From Methylocystis sp. SC2 (GTDB taxonomy: Bacteria > Pseudomonadota > Alphaproteobacteria > Rhizobiales > Beijerinckiaceae): 64,000 bases of DNA. The position numbers were made by a program, and so were the translations under genes. A model generated the notes under the pieces. The model did no database searches. It saw only the letters and a list, made by a program, of their open reading frames with translations, and had not been told where the DNA came from. This document shows, one piece after another, positions 1-8,387 of the stretch; position 1 is the first letter of the stretch; every line of letters starts with the position of its first letter. The DNA lies in assembly GCF_000304315.1 (NCBI RefSeq), contig NC_018485.1, positions 1,954,501-2,018,500 of the forward strand. Direction: 5' to 3'.

Positions 1-2061
1 CTGGTCCCATTGGGCAAGGATGGACGGGGCGAGGATCGCTTCACCACACGCCAGATGATCGAGACCGAGCAGCGCCTGCACCGCGCTGCCGACCTCATGG
101 CTGCGAAGGAACGCCACGAGGTCGGTGACAGGGACCGTGAAGCGGCGCTGGCGCGCGCGGAAGCACGCGGTCTCGTCCTTTCGGGAGAGCAGGCCGACGC
201 GCTGGCGCACGTCACGGACGGGCGCGATCTCGGCGTCGTCGTTGGTTATGCCGGAACGGGGAAGAGCGCGATGCTGGGCGTGGCGCGCGAAGCTTGGGAA
301 GCGGCGGGCTACGAGGTTCGAGGCGTGGCGCTGTCCGGCATCGCCGCCGAGAATCTCGAAAGCGGATCGGGCATCTCGTCGCGCACTATCGCCAGCCTGG
401 AACACGGTTGGGGACAGGGCCGCGACGTGCTCACCGCACGCGATGTTCTGGTGATCGACGAGGCGGGCATGGTCGGCACGCGCCAGTTGGAGCGCGTGCT
501 GTCTCATGCCGCCGAGGCCGGCGCCAAGGTGGTGCTGGTCGGCGATCCACAACAATTGCAATCCATCGAAGCCGGCGCGGCGTTCCGGTCGATCCACCAA
601 CGTCACGGTGGGGCGGAGATCGGCGAGGTGCGCCGGCAGCGGGAGGACTGGCAGCGCGACGCAACGCGCGATCTGGCGACCGGCCGAACCGCCGATGCGC
701 TCCATGCCTATGACAAACATGGCATGATCCATGCCGCTGAAACGCGGGAGCAGGCGCGCGACGATCTGATCGACCGCTGGGATCGCGACCGGCAGGCGGC
801 GCCGCGCTGTAGCCGCATCATCCTCACCCACACCAATGACGAAGTGCGCGCCTTGAACGAGGCCGCGCGCGCCAGGATGCGGGACGCCGGAAATCTCGGC
901 GACGACGTGCGCCTGGTGGTCGAACGCGGTGAGCGCAGCTTCGCAAGCGGAGATCGCGTCATGTTCCTTCAGAACGAACGCGGCCTCGGTGTCAAGAACG
1001 GCACGCTCGGCGTCATCGAACAGGTCAGCACGCAGAGCATGAGCGTGCGCACCGGTGATGGTCGTTCCGCACGCTTTGACCTGAAGGATTACGACCGCAT
1101 CGACCACGGCTATGCCGCAACCATCCACAAAGCGCAGGGCATGACCGTGGATCGCGCCCATGTTCTGGCGACGCCGGGCCTGGACGCCCACGGCGCCTAT
1201 GTCGCCCTGTCGCGCCACCGCGACGGCATGGAGCTGCATTATGGCCATGACGACTTCGCCAGCCAGGACCGGCTTCTCGGCGCCCTCTCGCGCGACCGGG
1301 CCAAGGATATGGCGTCGGATTACGAGCGGCTCGAGCCGGCGCGCGATTATGCCGAACGGCGCGGGATCACTTTCCGCGAGCGCATGGAGCGGGTCATCGA
1401 GATCGTCAAGCAGGCGCCCGAGAAGCTGCGCGGCATGTTCGACGGCCTGCGCCTGCCCGCCGCCGGCGGACAGGGGCCGGAAAGGAGGGTGGCGGAAGAC
1501 CCGGAAATGGCGCTGCGTCGCGCCCGCACCAAGGCGCTCATCCGCCATGCCCACGCCGTGGATGCGATCTTCGAGATGCAGGAGAGAGGCGGCAAGGCCA
1601 ACCCGGAGCAGGTGAAGGAATTGCAGGAGGCCCGCAAGGTCTTCGAGGAGGTGCGGCCCTACGGCTCGCACGATGCCGAAGCCGCCTACAAGAAGAACCC
1701 GGAACTCGCCTCGGAAGCGGCCACGGGGCGCACCGCCCGCGCCATCCGCGCCCTACAACTCGAAACCGAACTGCGCACCGATCCGCAGCGCCGCGCCGAT
1801 CGCTTCGTGGAACGCTGGCGGGAACTCGGCCAGACCAGCCAGCGCCAGTATCAGGCAGCGGACATGTCCGGCTACAAGGCCACGCGATCGGCGATGGGTG
1901 ACATGGCGCAGAGCCTCGAACGCGATCCGCAACTCGAGTCGATCCTTGCCGGCCGCAAGCGAGACCTCGGCATCGGGATCGAATCGGGCCGCCGACTCGG
2001 ATTGGAGCTCGCCTTCAGCCACGGCATCGACCTTGGTAGGGGCCGGAACATCGGACTTTGA
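1..2061 (+). CDS. traA: Ti-type conjugative relaxase/helicase TraA, 3' part (5' end outside window)
   Basis: The frame is open from base 1, so this is the C-terminal part of a larger protein; the MobA/MobL-type nicking domain would lie upstream of the window. What is visible is the RecD/TraI-like helicase: a Walker A motif GYAGTGKSAM at about nt 244-273, a Walker B VLVIDEAGM at about nt 445-471, the GDPQQLQSIEAG motif soon after, and the UvrD-C-like YAATIHKAQGMT and YVALSRHRDG motifs near nt 1110-1230. The last 220 residues are a charged helical tail usual for TraA. In conjugation this protein nicks oriT and unwinds the transferred strand. Its position next to an integrase and tRNA-Phe marks an integrative conjugative or mobilisable element. 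The in-frame start-like codon at 10 is probably not the true start. Confidence 0.9.
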   Translation: MVPLGKDGRGEDRFTTRQMIETEQRLHRAADLMAAKERHEVGDRDREAALARAEARGLVLSGEQADALAHVTDGRDLGVVVGYAGTGKSAMLGVAREAWEAAGYEVRGVALSGIAAENLESGSGISSRTIASLEHGWGQGRDVLTARDVLVIDEAGMVGTRQLERVLSHAAEAGAKVVLVGDPQQLQSIEAGAAFRSIHQRHGGAEIGEVRRQREDWQRDATRDLATGRTADALHAYDKHGMIHAAETREQARDDLIDRWDRDRQAAPRCSRIILTHTNDEVRALNEAARARMRDAGNLGDDVRLVVERGERSFASGDRVMFLQNERGLGVKNGTLGVIEQVSTQSMSVRTGDGRSARFDLKDYDRIDHGYAATIHKAQGMTVDRAHVLATPGLDAHGAYVALSRHRDGMELHYGHDDFASQDRLLGALSRDRAKDMASDYERLEPARDYAERRGITFRERMERVIEIVKQAPEKLRGMFDGLRLPAAGGQGPERRVAEDPEMALRRARTKALIRHAHAVDAIFEMQERGGKANPEQVKELQEARKVFEEVRPYGSHDAEAAYKKNPELASEAATGRTARAIRALQLETELRTDPQRRADRFVERWRELGQTSQRQYQAADMSGYKATRSAMGDMAQSLERDPQLESILAGRKRDLGIGIESGRRLGLELAFSHGIDLGRGRNIGL

Positions 2062-2189
2062 CCCCGCCTATTTTCCGCCGCCGGCGCGCCCCGCTGCGAC
2101 GGCGCGCAAAACCCTCTTGCACAGTGATAAATCCTTGTCCTGTCTGGCTCGGGAGCAGTCAGACAAAGCCAGCAGAAGGCAAGGCAGCC

Positions 2190-2405
2190 GTGCGCCAACC
2201 AGACCGTATCATCCGCCTGAGAACCGTCCTCGCCCGGACTGGTCTCTCGCGGTCCACCATTTACCGCAAGATCGCCGAGGGCACGTTCCCCGCACAGATC
2301 AAAATCAGCGCCAACGGCGCGGGCTGGCATGAATCCGAAATCGACCGCTGGGTTGCCGATCCCGCTGGCTGGCGGCCGGTGGCAGAGGTCGATGATGGTC
2401 GGTGA
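2190..2405 (+). CDS. AlpA-family helix-turn-helix regulator (excisionase-like)
   Basis: A 71-residue protein with a MerR/excisionase-type HTH: RTVLARTGLSRSTIYRKIAE, then GTFPAQIKI and a WHESEIDRWV ending. This is the standard AlpA prophage-regulator layout (about 65-75 residues). I chose the GTG at 2190 because AAGGCAAGG lies just before it and the family begins here; the frame is open further upstream but that stretch is unlike AlpA. It lies 128 nt after traA on the same strand and faces the convergent integrase. AlpA proteins typically control integrase expression or excision of prophages and ICEs, which fits this position. Confidence 0.85.
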   Translation: MRQPDRIIRLRTVLARTGLSRSTIYRKIAEGTFPAQIKISANGAGWHESEIDRWVADPAGWRPVAEVDDGR

Positions 2406-2448
2406 CGCGACCGCGCCCCTGGATTCAGCGCAAGAGCGAAGTCTTTCG

Positions 2449-3636
2449 TCAGGGGCTTCGTTTGAATTTATCAACGCAGTCTGACCACGCCTGCATCAGC
2501 TCGATCCGCTCTTGCCAATAGCTCGCCCGGTTGTAGGCGCGCCGGATTTCGTTTTGATCTTGATGCCCGAGCGCGGCCTCGATCACGTCGGGCCGGAAAC
2601 CTCGTTCGTTCAATATCGAGCTTGCAGCCGCCCGAAAGCCGTGCGCGGTCATCTCATCCTGCGTAAAGCCCATGCGCCGCAGCGCGGCGTTCATGGCGTT
2701 CTCCGACAGGGGACGGGCATTCGAGCGGATAGAAGGGAACACGAGCGTGCTCCGAGCGACCTCTTTCACCTCGCGCAGCACATCGAGCGCTTGTCGGGAG
2801 AGCGGCACGTCATGCGGCCGGCGAACCTTTGTGCGGTCTCCGTCGATGCGCCAGATTGCCTCCTCCACGTTGATTTCCGCCCATGTGGCGCCGCGGACCT
2901 CGCCGGGGCGGGCGAACGTCAACGCCGTGAACTGAAGAGCGCATCGGAGCGTCGGCCAGCCGTCATAGGCGTCTATGGCCACCAGAAGCGCGCCGAGTTG
3001 TTTCTCGTCGGTTATTGCGGCTCGATGCTGGACCTTCGGCGCCATCAGGGCACCGCGCAGCAGAATAGTCGGATCGTCCTTGGCCCGCAGCGTGGAGACA
3101 GCGAGCCGGAAGACGGTGCCGACCACGCTACGCAGCCGCCGTGCCGTCTCCCGACGCCCGCTGCGTTCGATACGCTGCAGCAATGCGAGGATTTCCGCCG
3201 GCGTGATATCGGCGATTGGTCGGGCGCCGAGGTCTGGGCCGGCGAGATCGACAAGCAGCCATCGGCTCTTCGTGACGGTCGACGCGGCGGCGCCCTCATC
3301 CTCGATGCGTTGCAGATATTCCTCGGCAACGCCCCCGAAGGTGTTCGTCGCCGAGATGACGGCGGTCAGTTTCGCGGCCTTCTTGTTGGCCCCAGGATCG
3401 ACTCCCGAGGCCAACAGTTTCTTGGCTTCGTCGCGCAGCCGCCGCGCCTCGACGAGGGGAACGGAGGGATAGGGGCCATGGGAGAGCTTCTTCTGCTTAC
3501 CGCTGAACCGGTATGCCTGGTTCCAGAGCCGCGCGCCGCTCGGCTTCACAAGGAGGTAGAGCCCGCCGCCGTCGGAGAGCTTGTATTCTGACGCCCGGCC
3601 CTTGGCGGCGCGGCACGCTGTATCTGTCAGGGGCAT
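2449..3636 (-). CDS. Tyrosine-type site-specific integrase (P4-like, DUF4102 arm domain)
   Basis: 395 residues, the usual P4-family integrase length. The N-terminal arm-binding domain (about 1-90) starts MPLTDTACRAAKG and carries KLSDGGGLYLLV; a SAM-like core-binding domain follows (about 100-190). The catalytic domain (about 205-385) shows ARPGEVRGATW (first Arg), HGFRAAASSIL (His-x-x-Arg) and LGHQDQNEIRRAYNRASY, which ends in the tyrosine nucleophile. The start codon lies 200 nt from the 3' end of tRNA-Phe and the gene reads away from it into the element. It most likely integrates and excises the element at that tRNA. Confidence 0.95.
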   Translation of the reverse strand: MPLTDTACRAAKGRASEYKLSDGGGLYLLVKPSGARLWNQAYRFSGKQKKLSHGPYPSVPLVEARRLRDEAKKLLASGVDPGANKKAAKLTAVISATNTFGGVAEEYLQRIEDEGAAASTVTKSRWLLVDLAGPDLGARPIADITPAEILALLQRIERSGRRETARRLRSVVGTVFRLAVSTLRAKDDPTILLRGALMAPKVQHRAAITDEKQLGALLVAIDAYDGWPTLRCALQFTALTFARPGEVRGATWAEINVEEAIWRIDGDRTKVRRPHDVPLSRQALDVLREVKEVARSTLVFPSIRSNARPLSENAMNAALRRMGFTQDEMTAHGFRAAASSILNERGFRPDVIEAALGHQDQNEIRRAYNRASYWQERIELMQAWSDCVDKFKRSP

Positions 3637-3729
3637 TGACGCCTCCCGGCTGTTGGCCTCGGGCCAGCAGATACCAGGGCGAGGCCAACATCAAGGCCAA
3701 CAAATTCATGAGATCGGGTGATATCCGAA

Positions 3730-3809
3730 GATGCCGATTGAGACGGCGGAAGGCTTCAAAATCTAAAAAACAACAATCATATCAATGCAATATGACGCCG
3801 GTTGAGACG
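3730..3809. repeat. Imperfect direct repeats, candidate integrase arm-type sites
   Basis: Two 16-bp copies matching at 14 positions: GATGCCGATTGAGACG at 3730-3745 and GACGCCGGTTGAGACG at 3794-3809. A shorter related GAGATGCCGGGAG lies at 3814-3826. They sit between the integrase start and the tRNA 3' end, where arm-type sites of tyrosine integrases normally lie. The integrase role is inferred from position. Confidence 0.45.
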
Positions 3810-3836
3810 TCCTGAGATGCCGGGAGATTAGGGGGA

Positions 3837-3862
3837 TGGTGCCCAGGGGCGGAATCGAACCA
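3837..3862 (-). other. Predicted attachment-site core at the tRNA-Phe 3' end
   Basis: The 3' end of tRNA-Phe (T-arm through CCA) abuts the integrase-bearing element. P4-like integrases commonly use tRNA 3' ends as att cores. The matching copy should lie beyond the left edge, so the core length cannot be read here. Confidence 0.45.
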
Positions 3863-3912
3863 CCGACACTGCGATTTTCAGTCGCATGCTCTACCAACTG
3901 AGCTACCTGGGC
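3837..3912 (-). tRNA. tRNA-Phe (GAA)
   Basis: 76 nt with an encoded CCA 3' end (TGGT at 3837-3840 on the plus strand). The acceptor stem GCCCAGG/CCTGGGC, the D-arm AGCTCAGTTGGTAGAGC, the anticodon loop ACTGAAAAT with anticodon GAA, and the T-loop GGTTCGATTCC are all readable on the minus strand. The gene appears intact, as expected when an element integrates at the 3' end and restores the tRNA. Confidence 0.97.
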
Positions 3913-4157
3913 TCGCGCGGACGCGATGTGTCGGGCTTATAGAAAGCGCGCAACGACTTGTCCAGACCCGCCAGGGCGCAAGATGTTGTAGCGCCACAAA
4001 TCAAATCGCCTCGCGCGACGGATCCGATCGCCGCCCTCTAGCGCGGGCTCAGCGCTCACCGGCTCCTCAAGATGATCCCGGCCGCGCTTCGCGCCCGAGT
4101 CTCCCGCGGCGGCCGAGGTCGGTTCCGCCCGCTCAGTCCGGCCGCCGGTCTCACGGT

Positions 4158-4310
4158 CGCTGACGCGAGTCTCCCCATTCTCGTATGCGTCCTCAGCCTC
4201 ATGATCGGCTCGGGAAAGGCCGCCCAATAATAGCCCCCGGTCCCGAAAAGGGGCGGATCGACGTAGAACAGGGGCGTCCGCCGGCCCCACAGTCCAAAAA
4301 TCTTGCACAA
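4158..4310 (-). pseudogene. Frameshifted fragment of a D12-class (Dam-like) DNA adenine methylase
   Basis: One minus-strand frame reads TPLFYVDPPLFGTGGYYW, resembling the catalytic DPPY region of Dam-like N6-adenine methylases (FYVDPPYYGTG...YY), with Leu for the key Tyr. After this the homology appears to continue in another frame as LSRADHEAEDAYENGET, which resembles the F-x-x-x-DHE segment that follows DPPY in the family. No start region or downstream domain is present. I read it as a decayed remnant left by mobile DNA beside the tRNA integration site. The call rests on short motifs only. Confidence 0.4.
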
Positions 4311-4443
4311 TTAAATGACTTCAAAGCGCTCGGCCGCGTGATATGTTCGGCTATTGAGAGGCGTTTCGAAGAGAGGTAATTGAAGATGCTCGCCCTTGTC
4401 GCCGAGCGCATTGCGTTATTTGGAATATTCGGAGGCTTGCGTT

Positions 4444-4734
4444 ATGCATTTCCAGCTCACGATCGAATGTAGCGCTCCGTCGCTGGGCGGGGATACTATC
4501 TCGCGTAACCAGGAGCTCGCCAATATTCTGTTCGCCGTCGCCGCGGAATTGTTGGACCAAGGCTTGGCGCCGGGCGCCAAACTTCCCTTGCGCGACCGCA
4601 ACGGCCATTCTGTCGGAATGGCCCAACTGACTGAACAACCACGCGTGCTCGCGTCAGGCGCTTTCGTAAAAGCAGGCGGCCAAGCGCGGCCCTTGCGTCA
4701 GCTTTCGATGGCCAGACGCTTGCAGCGTGATTAA
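4444..4734 (+). CDS. Small conserved protein of phage/mobile-element type, unknown function
   Basis: 96 residues from ATG 4444. The pattern MHFQLTIEC, then an amphipathic helix ELANILFAVAAELLDQG, then LRDRNGHSVG resembles short hypothetical proteins of phages and integrated elements that follow a K-F-x-L-T-I-E...helix...L-x-D-x-N-G-x-x-V-G plan. The tail after VGMAQL is longer than usual and may be out-of-frame read-through. No enzymatic motif is visible. It lies in the debris zone next to the methylase fragment. Confidence 0.5.
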   Translation: MHFQLTIECSAPSLGGDTISRNQELANILFAVAAELLDQGLAPGAKLPLRDRNGHSVGMAQLTEQPRVLASGAFVKAGGQARPLRQLSMARRLQRD

Positions 4735-4920
4735 TTCGCTGCGCTGGCTTCTGCTTCGCCACACTCGACCCGCTTCCCGCTTACATCACGCCGGACTGTT
4801 GCGCATCGATCCTTCGTCGGCCGGATCTGTCCGCCGCGCGGCGGCTTCGCCGCCTTCGGCTTTACGGCTTGCCCGCGACGCGCGCTTCGCCTAGACCGGC
4901 GCGGCACGCAGGGAGGCGAA

Positions 4921-5274
4921 ATGAGCAGCATCAAAAGGATCGGCGCGGGGCCGCGTATGAGCCAGGCGGTCGTTCGCGGCAACGCCGTCTATACGGCCGG
5001 ACAGGTGGCCGATAAGACCAAGGGCGGATCGGTCGCCGATCAGACCCGCGAAATCCTCGCGCAGATCGATGCGCTTCTCGCCGAAGCCGGCAGCGCCAAG
5101 GCCAATATCCTCTCGGCGACGATCTATCTTGCCGACATCGCGACCTTCGCCGAGATGAACGGCGTCTGGGATGAATGGGTCGACAAGGCCAATCCGCCGG
5201 CGCGCGCGACCGTCGAAGCAAAGCTCGTGGCGCCGGCCTATAAGGTCGAGATCGCCGTCATCGCGGCGCTGTAG
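4921..5274 (+). CDS. ridA: RidA/YjgF-family enamine/imine deaminase
   Basis: 117 residues, close to the family norm. A strong GGGAGG lies just before ATG 4921. The family pattern is clear: AVYTAGQVADKT near the N-terminus, QTREILAQIDALLAEAG, then ATIYLADI and a C-terminal PPARATVEAKLVAPAYKVEI carrying the conserved Arg and Glu. Family members hydrolyse reactive enamine/imine intermediates from PLP enzymes such as threonine dehydratase in the cytosol. It is a single gene converging on the moeB-like gene. Substrate range within the YjgF superfamily cannot be fixed from sequence. Confidence 0.9.
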   Translation: MSSIKRIGAGPRMSQAVVRGNAVYTAGQVADKTKGGSVADQTREILAQIDALLAEAGSAKANILSATIYLADIATFAEMNGVWDEWVDKANPPARATVEAKLVAPAYKVEIAVIAAL

Positions 5275-5299
5275 CGCGTTTTTCGCCGAAGCGGACGCC

Positions 5300-6085
5300 T
5301 TATGGCGCGCATCGCGCGCCGGCGCCGCTGAGCGGATTTTCGGGGTCAAAGGCGTAGCGCACGGTCTCGAAACGCATCCCGCGCGCGTCGATGAGCAGCA
5401 GACGGCCGACCAGTCCCTCGCCGAAGCCGACGATCTCGCGCACCACTTCGAGCGCCATCATCGCGCCGACGACGCCGGCAAGCGCGCCGAGAACGCCGGC
5501 CTCTTCGCACGTCGGGATTTCCCCCGCCAGTGGCGGCGTCGGAAACAGACAGCGATAGGTTGGGTTCGGCCCCTCGGGGCCGCGCTCGAAGGGCCGCAGC
5601 GTCGTCAGCGACGCGTCGAAACCGCCGAGCGCCGCGGTGACGAGCGGCTTCTTTTCGTAAAAGCAGGCGTCGGAAACGAGATAACGCGTCGCGAAATTAT
5701 CCGACCCGTCGGCGACAATATCGTAGCGCGCGATCAGCGCCCGGGCGTTCGCCTCATTGAGGCGCAGCGCATGCGGCTCGACGACGACAAGCGGATTGAG
5801 GCGCGCGATGGCGTCCCGCGCGCTTTCGACCTTCGGGCGGCCCAGATCCTGCGTGGCGTGAATCACCTGGCGCTGGAGATTGGACAGGGAAACCGCGTCG
5901 TCGTCGACGACGCCGAGCGCCCCGACGCCCGCCGCGGCGAGATATTGCAGGAGCGGCGCGCCGAGCCCGCCGGCGCCGACGACAAGAACCCGCGCATGTT
6001 TGAGCTTGCTCTGGCCCGGCCCGCCGATGTCGCGCAGCACGAGATGTCTCGCGTAGCGTTCGATTTCTTCAGGCGAAAGATTCAA
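5300..6085 (-). CDS. moeB: MoeB/ThiF/HesA-family adenylyltransferase
   Basis: About 261 residues from a TTG at 6085, preceded by GGAG and matching the family start NLSPEEIERYARHLVL. An in-frame ATG at 6166 would add 27 unrelated residues. Motifs are the nucleotide loop VLVVGAGGLGAPLLQYLAAA (about 30-50), D-x-D at VVDDDAVSLSNLQRQ, and DGSDNFATRYLVSDAC. MoeB adenylates the MoaD C-terminus for molybdopterin synthesis; ThiF does so for thiamine. The CxxC zinc pairs typical of MoeB are not obvious, so a related HesA-type role remains possible. It lies 99 nt downstream of a glycosyltransferase gene read in the same direction. Confidence 0.8.
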   Translation of the reverse strand: MNLSPEEIERYARHLVLRDIGGPGQSKLKHARVLVVGAGGLGAPLLQYLAAAGVGALGVVDDDAVSLSNLQRQVIHATQDLGRPKVESARDAIARLNPLVVVEPHALRLNEANARALIARYDIVADGSDNFATRYLVSDACFYEKKPLVTAALGGFDASLTTLRPFERGPEGPNPTYRCLFPTPPLAGEIPTCEEAGVLGALAGVVGAMMALEVVREIVGFGEGLVGRLLLIDARGMRFETVRYAFDPENPLSGAGARCAP

Positions 6086-6184
6086 ATGGCGCTCCGCGCC
6101 GCGAAAGATTGCGGCGGGGCGACCATAGCCGCTTCGCCCGCCGGTCTCCAGCCATGGCGACCGCACGGGGCGACGACACCAGGT

Positions 6185-7285
6185 TTATGGCTGAACAGGC
6201 TGGCGCTTTTTGGCGGAGCGGCGCTCGTCCGCCGATTCTTGGCTCGTCGCGCGCAGCGCCTCTATGCCGACGCCGCCGAGCGCGGCCGCGCCGCGGGCGT
6301 AATGGATATTGTCGAGGAACTGCCGGGCGCAATTCTCCCAGGTGAAGGTCAGCGCATGCGCCCGCGCCGCCTCTCGGCTGATGTCGAGCGCGGCGAGCGC
6401 CGCCGCCCGCAGATCCTCGTCCAGCGCGCCCGCGCCGCTCGCGCCGATGACGTCGAGCGGACCCATGACCGGATAGGCCGCGACCGGCAGGCCACAGGCC
6501 ATGGCTTCGAGCAGCACGATGCCAAATGTGTCGGTGCGGCTCGGAAAGACGAAAACGTCCGACGCGGCGTAAAGCGCCGCAAGTTCGGCGCTCGTTTTCA
6601 CGCCGAGGAACCGGGCCTGCGGAAATCGCGCTTCGAGCCCGGCGCGCGCCGGCCCGTCGCCGGCGACGAGCTTCGTGCCCGGCAGATCAAGCGCCAGAAA
6701 GGCCTCGATGTTTTTTTCGACGGCGAGTCGCCCCGCATAGAGGAAAATCGGCCGCTCAAAGGGGAGCGGCGTCGCCGCGTCGGGCGTGAACAGCGCATGA
6801 TCCACGCCGCGCGACCAGCGCAAAATCCGCCGAAATCCGCGCTCCGACAATTCGCGCGAGAGACTGGGCGTCGACACCATGACGCCGGCGCCGGCGTTGT
6901 GAAAACGGCGCAAGGCCGCATAGGAGAGTCCGACGGGCAGTCCGAAGCGCGCCTGGATATATTCTGGAAAGCGCGTGTGAAAGCTCGTCGTGAAGCAACG
7001 GCGCGCCCGCAGCATCACGGCGCGGGTCACAAGTCCGATGGGGCCTTCCGTCGCGATATGGACGTGATCATAGCCCTCCTCGAGCCGCCGGCGAACGGCG
7101 CGCGGCGAAGCGAGCGCCAGCCCGATCTCGGGATAGGTCGGCATCGGCAGCGAGTTGAAGTCGCGCGGCGTCAGAAAGTCGATTTCGGCGCCCAGCGCGC
7201 GGGCTGATTGCGCCATGGTTTCAAGCGATCGGACGACGCCATTCACCTGCGGACGCCAGGCGTCCGTCGCCACCAATATTCTCAT
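6185..7285 (-). CDS. GT4-family glycosyltransferase
   Basis: 366 residues starting MRILVATDAWRPQVNGVVRS, the N-terminal Rossmann strand and glycine loop of GT4 enzymes related to MgtA and SqdX-type transferases. The C-terminal donor site shows RPIFLYAGRLAVEKNIEAFL and the E-x7-E region FVFPSRTDTFGIVLLEAMAC. Such enzymes move a sugar from a nucleotide donor onto lipid or another sugar at the membrane. The start codon shares its A with the stop of the upstream phosphoesterase (TGATG at 7285), so the two are translationally coupled and probably act in one lipid or envelope pathway. Donor and acceptor cannot be read from sequence. Confidence 0.88.
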   Translation of the reverse strand: MRILVATDAWRPQVNGVVRSLETMAQSARALGAEIDFLTPRDFNSLPMPTYPEIGLALASPRAVRRRLEEGYDHVHIATEGPIGLVTRAVMLRARRCFTTSFHTRFPEYIQARFGLPVGLSYAALRRFHNAGAGVMVSTPSLSRELSERGFRRILRWSRGVDHALFTPDAATPLPFERPIFLYAGRLAVEKNIEAFLALDLPGTKLVAGDGPARAGLEARFPQARFLGVKTSAELAALYAASDVFVFPSRTDTFGIVLLEAMACGLPVAAYPVMGPLDVIGASGAGALDEDLRAAALAALDISREAARAHALTFTWENCARQFLDNIHYARGAAALGGVGIEALRATSQESADERRSAKKRQPVQP

Positions 7286-8178
7286 CAGGCCGCCACAGCT
7301 CTCTCGTTTTGCACGGCCTTGGCGCTTTCTGCGGCCTCCGCCGCCTCGCGTTCAGCCGCGGTGTTATGCCAGCGCAAAATCTCGAATGCGCCGTCCTGAT
7401 GTTCGGCGATCGCGGTGCAGCTTTCGACGAAGTCCCCAGTATTGACATAGAGCTTGCCGGCGATGGTCTTGATCGTCGCGTGATGGATATGGCCGCAGAT
7501 CACGCCGTCGACATTGCGCCGCGCGGCCTCGGAGGCCAAAGCGTTCTCGAAATCGCCGATGAAATTGACGGCGTTCTTGACCTTCAGCTTCGCCCAGGCC
7601 GAAAGCGACCAATAGCCGACGCCGAACATCCGGCGCGCACGGTTGAACCAAGTGTTGACGACGATCGCAAAATCATAGGCCCAGTCGCCAAAGAAGGCGA
7701 GCCAGCGGGCGTTGCGCACGACAATATCGAATTGGTCGCCATGAATGACGAGCATGGTCTTGCCGTCGGCGGTCTCATGCAGCGCATCGTCGACGACTTC
7801 GACGCCGCCGAAAGTGAGCCCGGTGTAATCGCGGGCGAATTCGTCGTGATTGCCAGGCACATAGATGACGCGCGCGCCTTTCCGCGCCTTGCGCAGCAGC
7901 TTCTGGACGACGTCATTATGCGCCTGCGGCCAGTACCAGCCGTTCTTCAGACGCCAGCCGTCGACGATGTCGCCGACGAGATAGAACGTGTCGGCGTCAT
8001 TATGCTTGAGAAAGTCGACCAGCAGCTCAGCCTGGGCGCCGCGCGCGCCCAGATGCAGATCGGATAAAAACAGCGTCCGATAGCGCATGACTGCATGTTC
8101 GCCTGTTGGATCCGACATCTGCGCTATGTTGGAGCGCACCGCTTGGGAGACCTTCGCCCTGGCGTTTCTGTCGAGCAT
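7285..8178 (-). CDS. LpxH-like calcineurin-family metallophosphoesterase
   Basis: 297 residues with all metal-site blocks: FLSDLHLGARG, FYLVGDIVDGW, YVPGNHDEFAR, MLVIHGDQFD and ICGHIHHATIK. This block order matches the UDP-2,3-diacylglucosamine pyrophosphatase (LpxH/LpxI-functional) branch. An internal Met at residue 21 (MSDPTGEH) or 31 could be the real start. Coupling with the downstream glycosyltransferase supports envelope lipid metabolism. Many alphaproteobacteria carry this paralogue beside a sugar transferase, so a role outside lipid A is equally possible. Confidence 0.85.
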   Translation of the reverse strand: MLDRNARAKVSQAVRSNIAQMSDPTGEHAVMRYRTLFLSDLHLGARGAQAELLVDFLKHNDADTFYLVGDIVDGWRLKNGWYWPQAHNDVVQKLLRKARKGARVIYVPGNHDEFARDYTGLTFGGVEVVDDALHETADGKTMLVIHGDQFDIVVRNARWLAFFGDWAYDFAIVVNTWFNRARRMFGVGYWSLSAWAKLKVKNAVNFIGDFENALASEAARRNVDGVICGHIHHATIKTIAGKLYVNTGDFVESCTAIAEHQDGAFEILRWHNTAAEREAAEAAESAKAVQNERAVAA

Positions 8179-8387
8179 GAGCTGTTCGCCTCTCGCCTTC
8201 GCCGCGTGGCCTGATTGACCAGATTCGCATCACAGCCAGATGACATGGGCCGTTCTCGGCCGTTTCGAGGCGCGAGCGAACGCAAGGACGGGGAAAGGCC
8301 GGAAGGCTTCGCTGTTCGATATTTCGAACGCAGTCGGCTATCTTGCCGATCGATTCTGCAACATATGGCGCAGCTGAAGCGCTGGGG

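Noticed and set aside
5171..7207. 678-codon open frame on the plus strand
   Set aside because: It runs opposite moeB and the glycosyltransferase, both with full family motifs. Its composition is Arg/Ala-rich with no domain, as expected for an antisense frame in GC-rich DNA.
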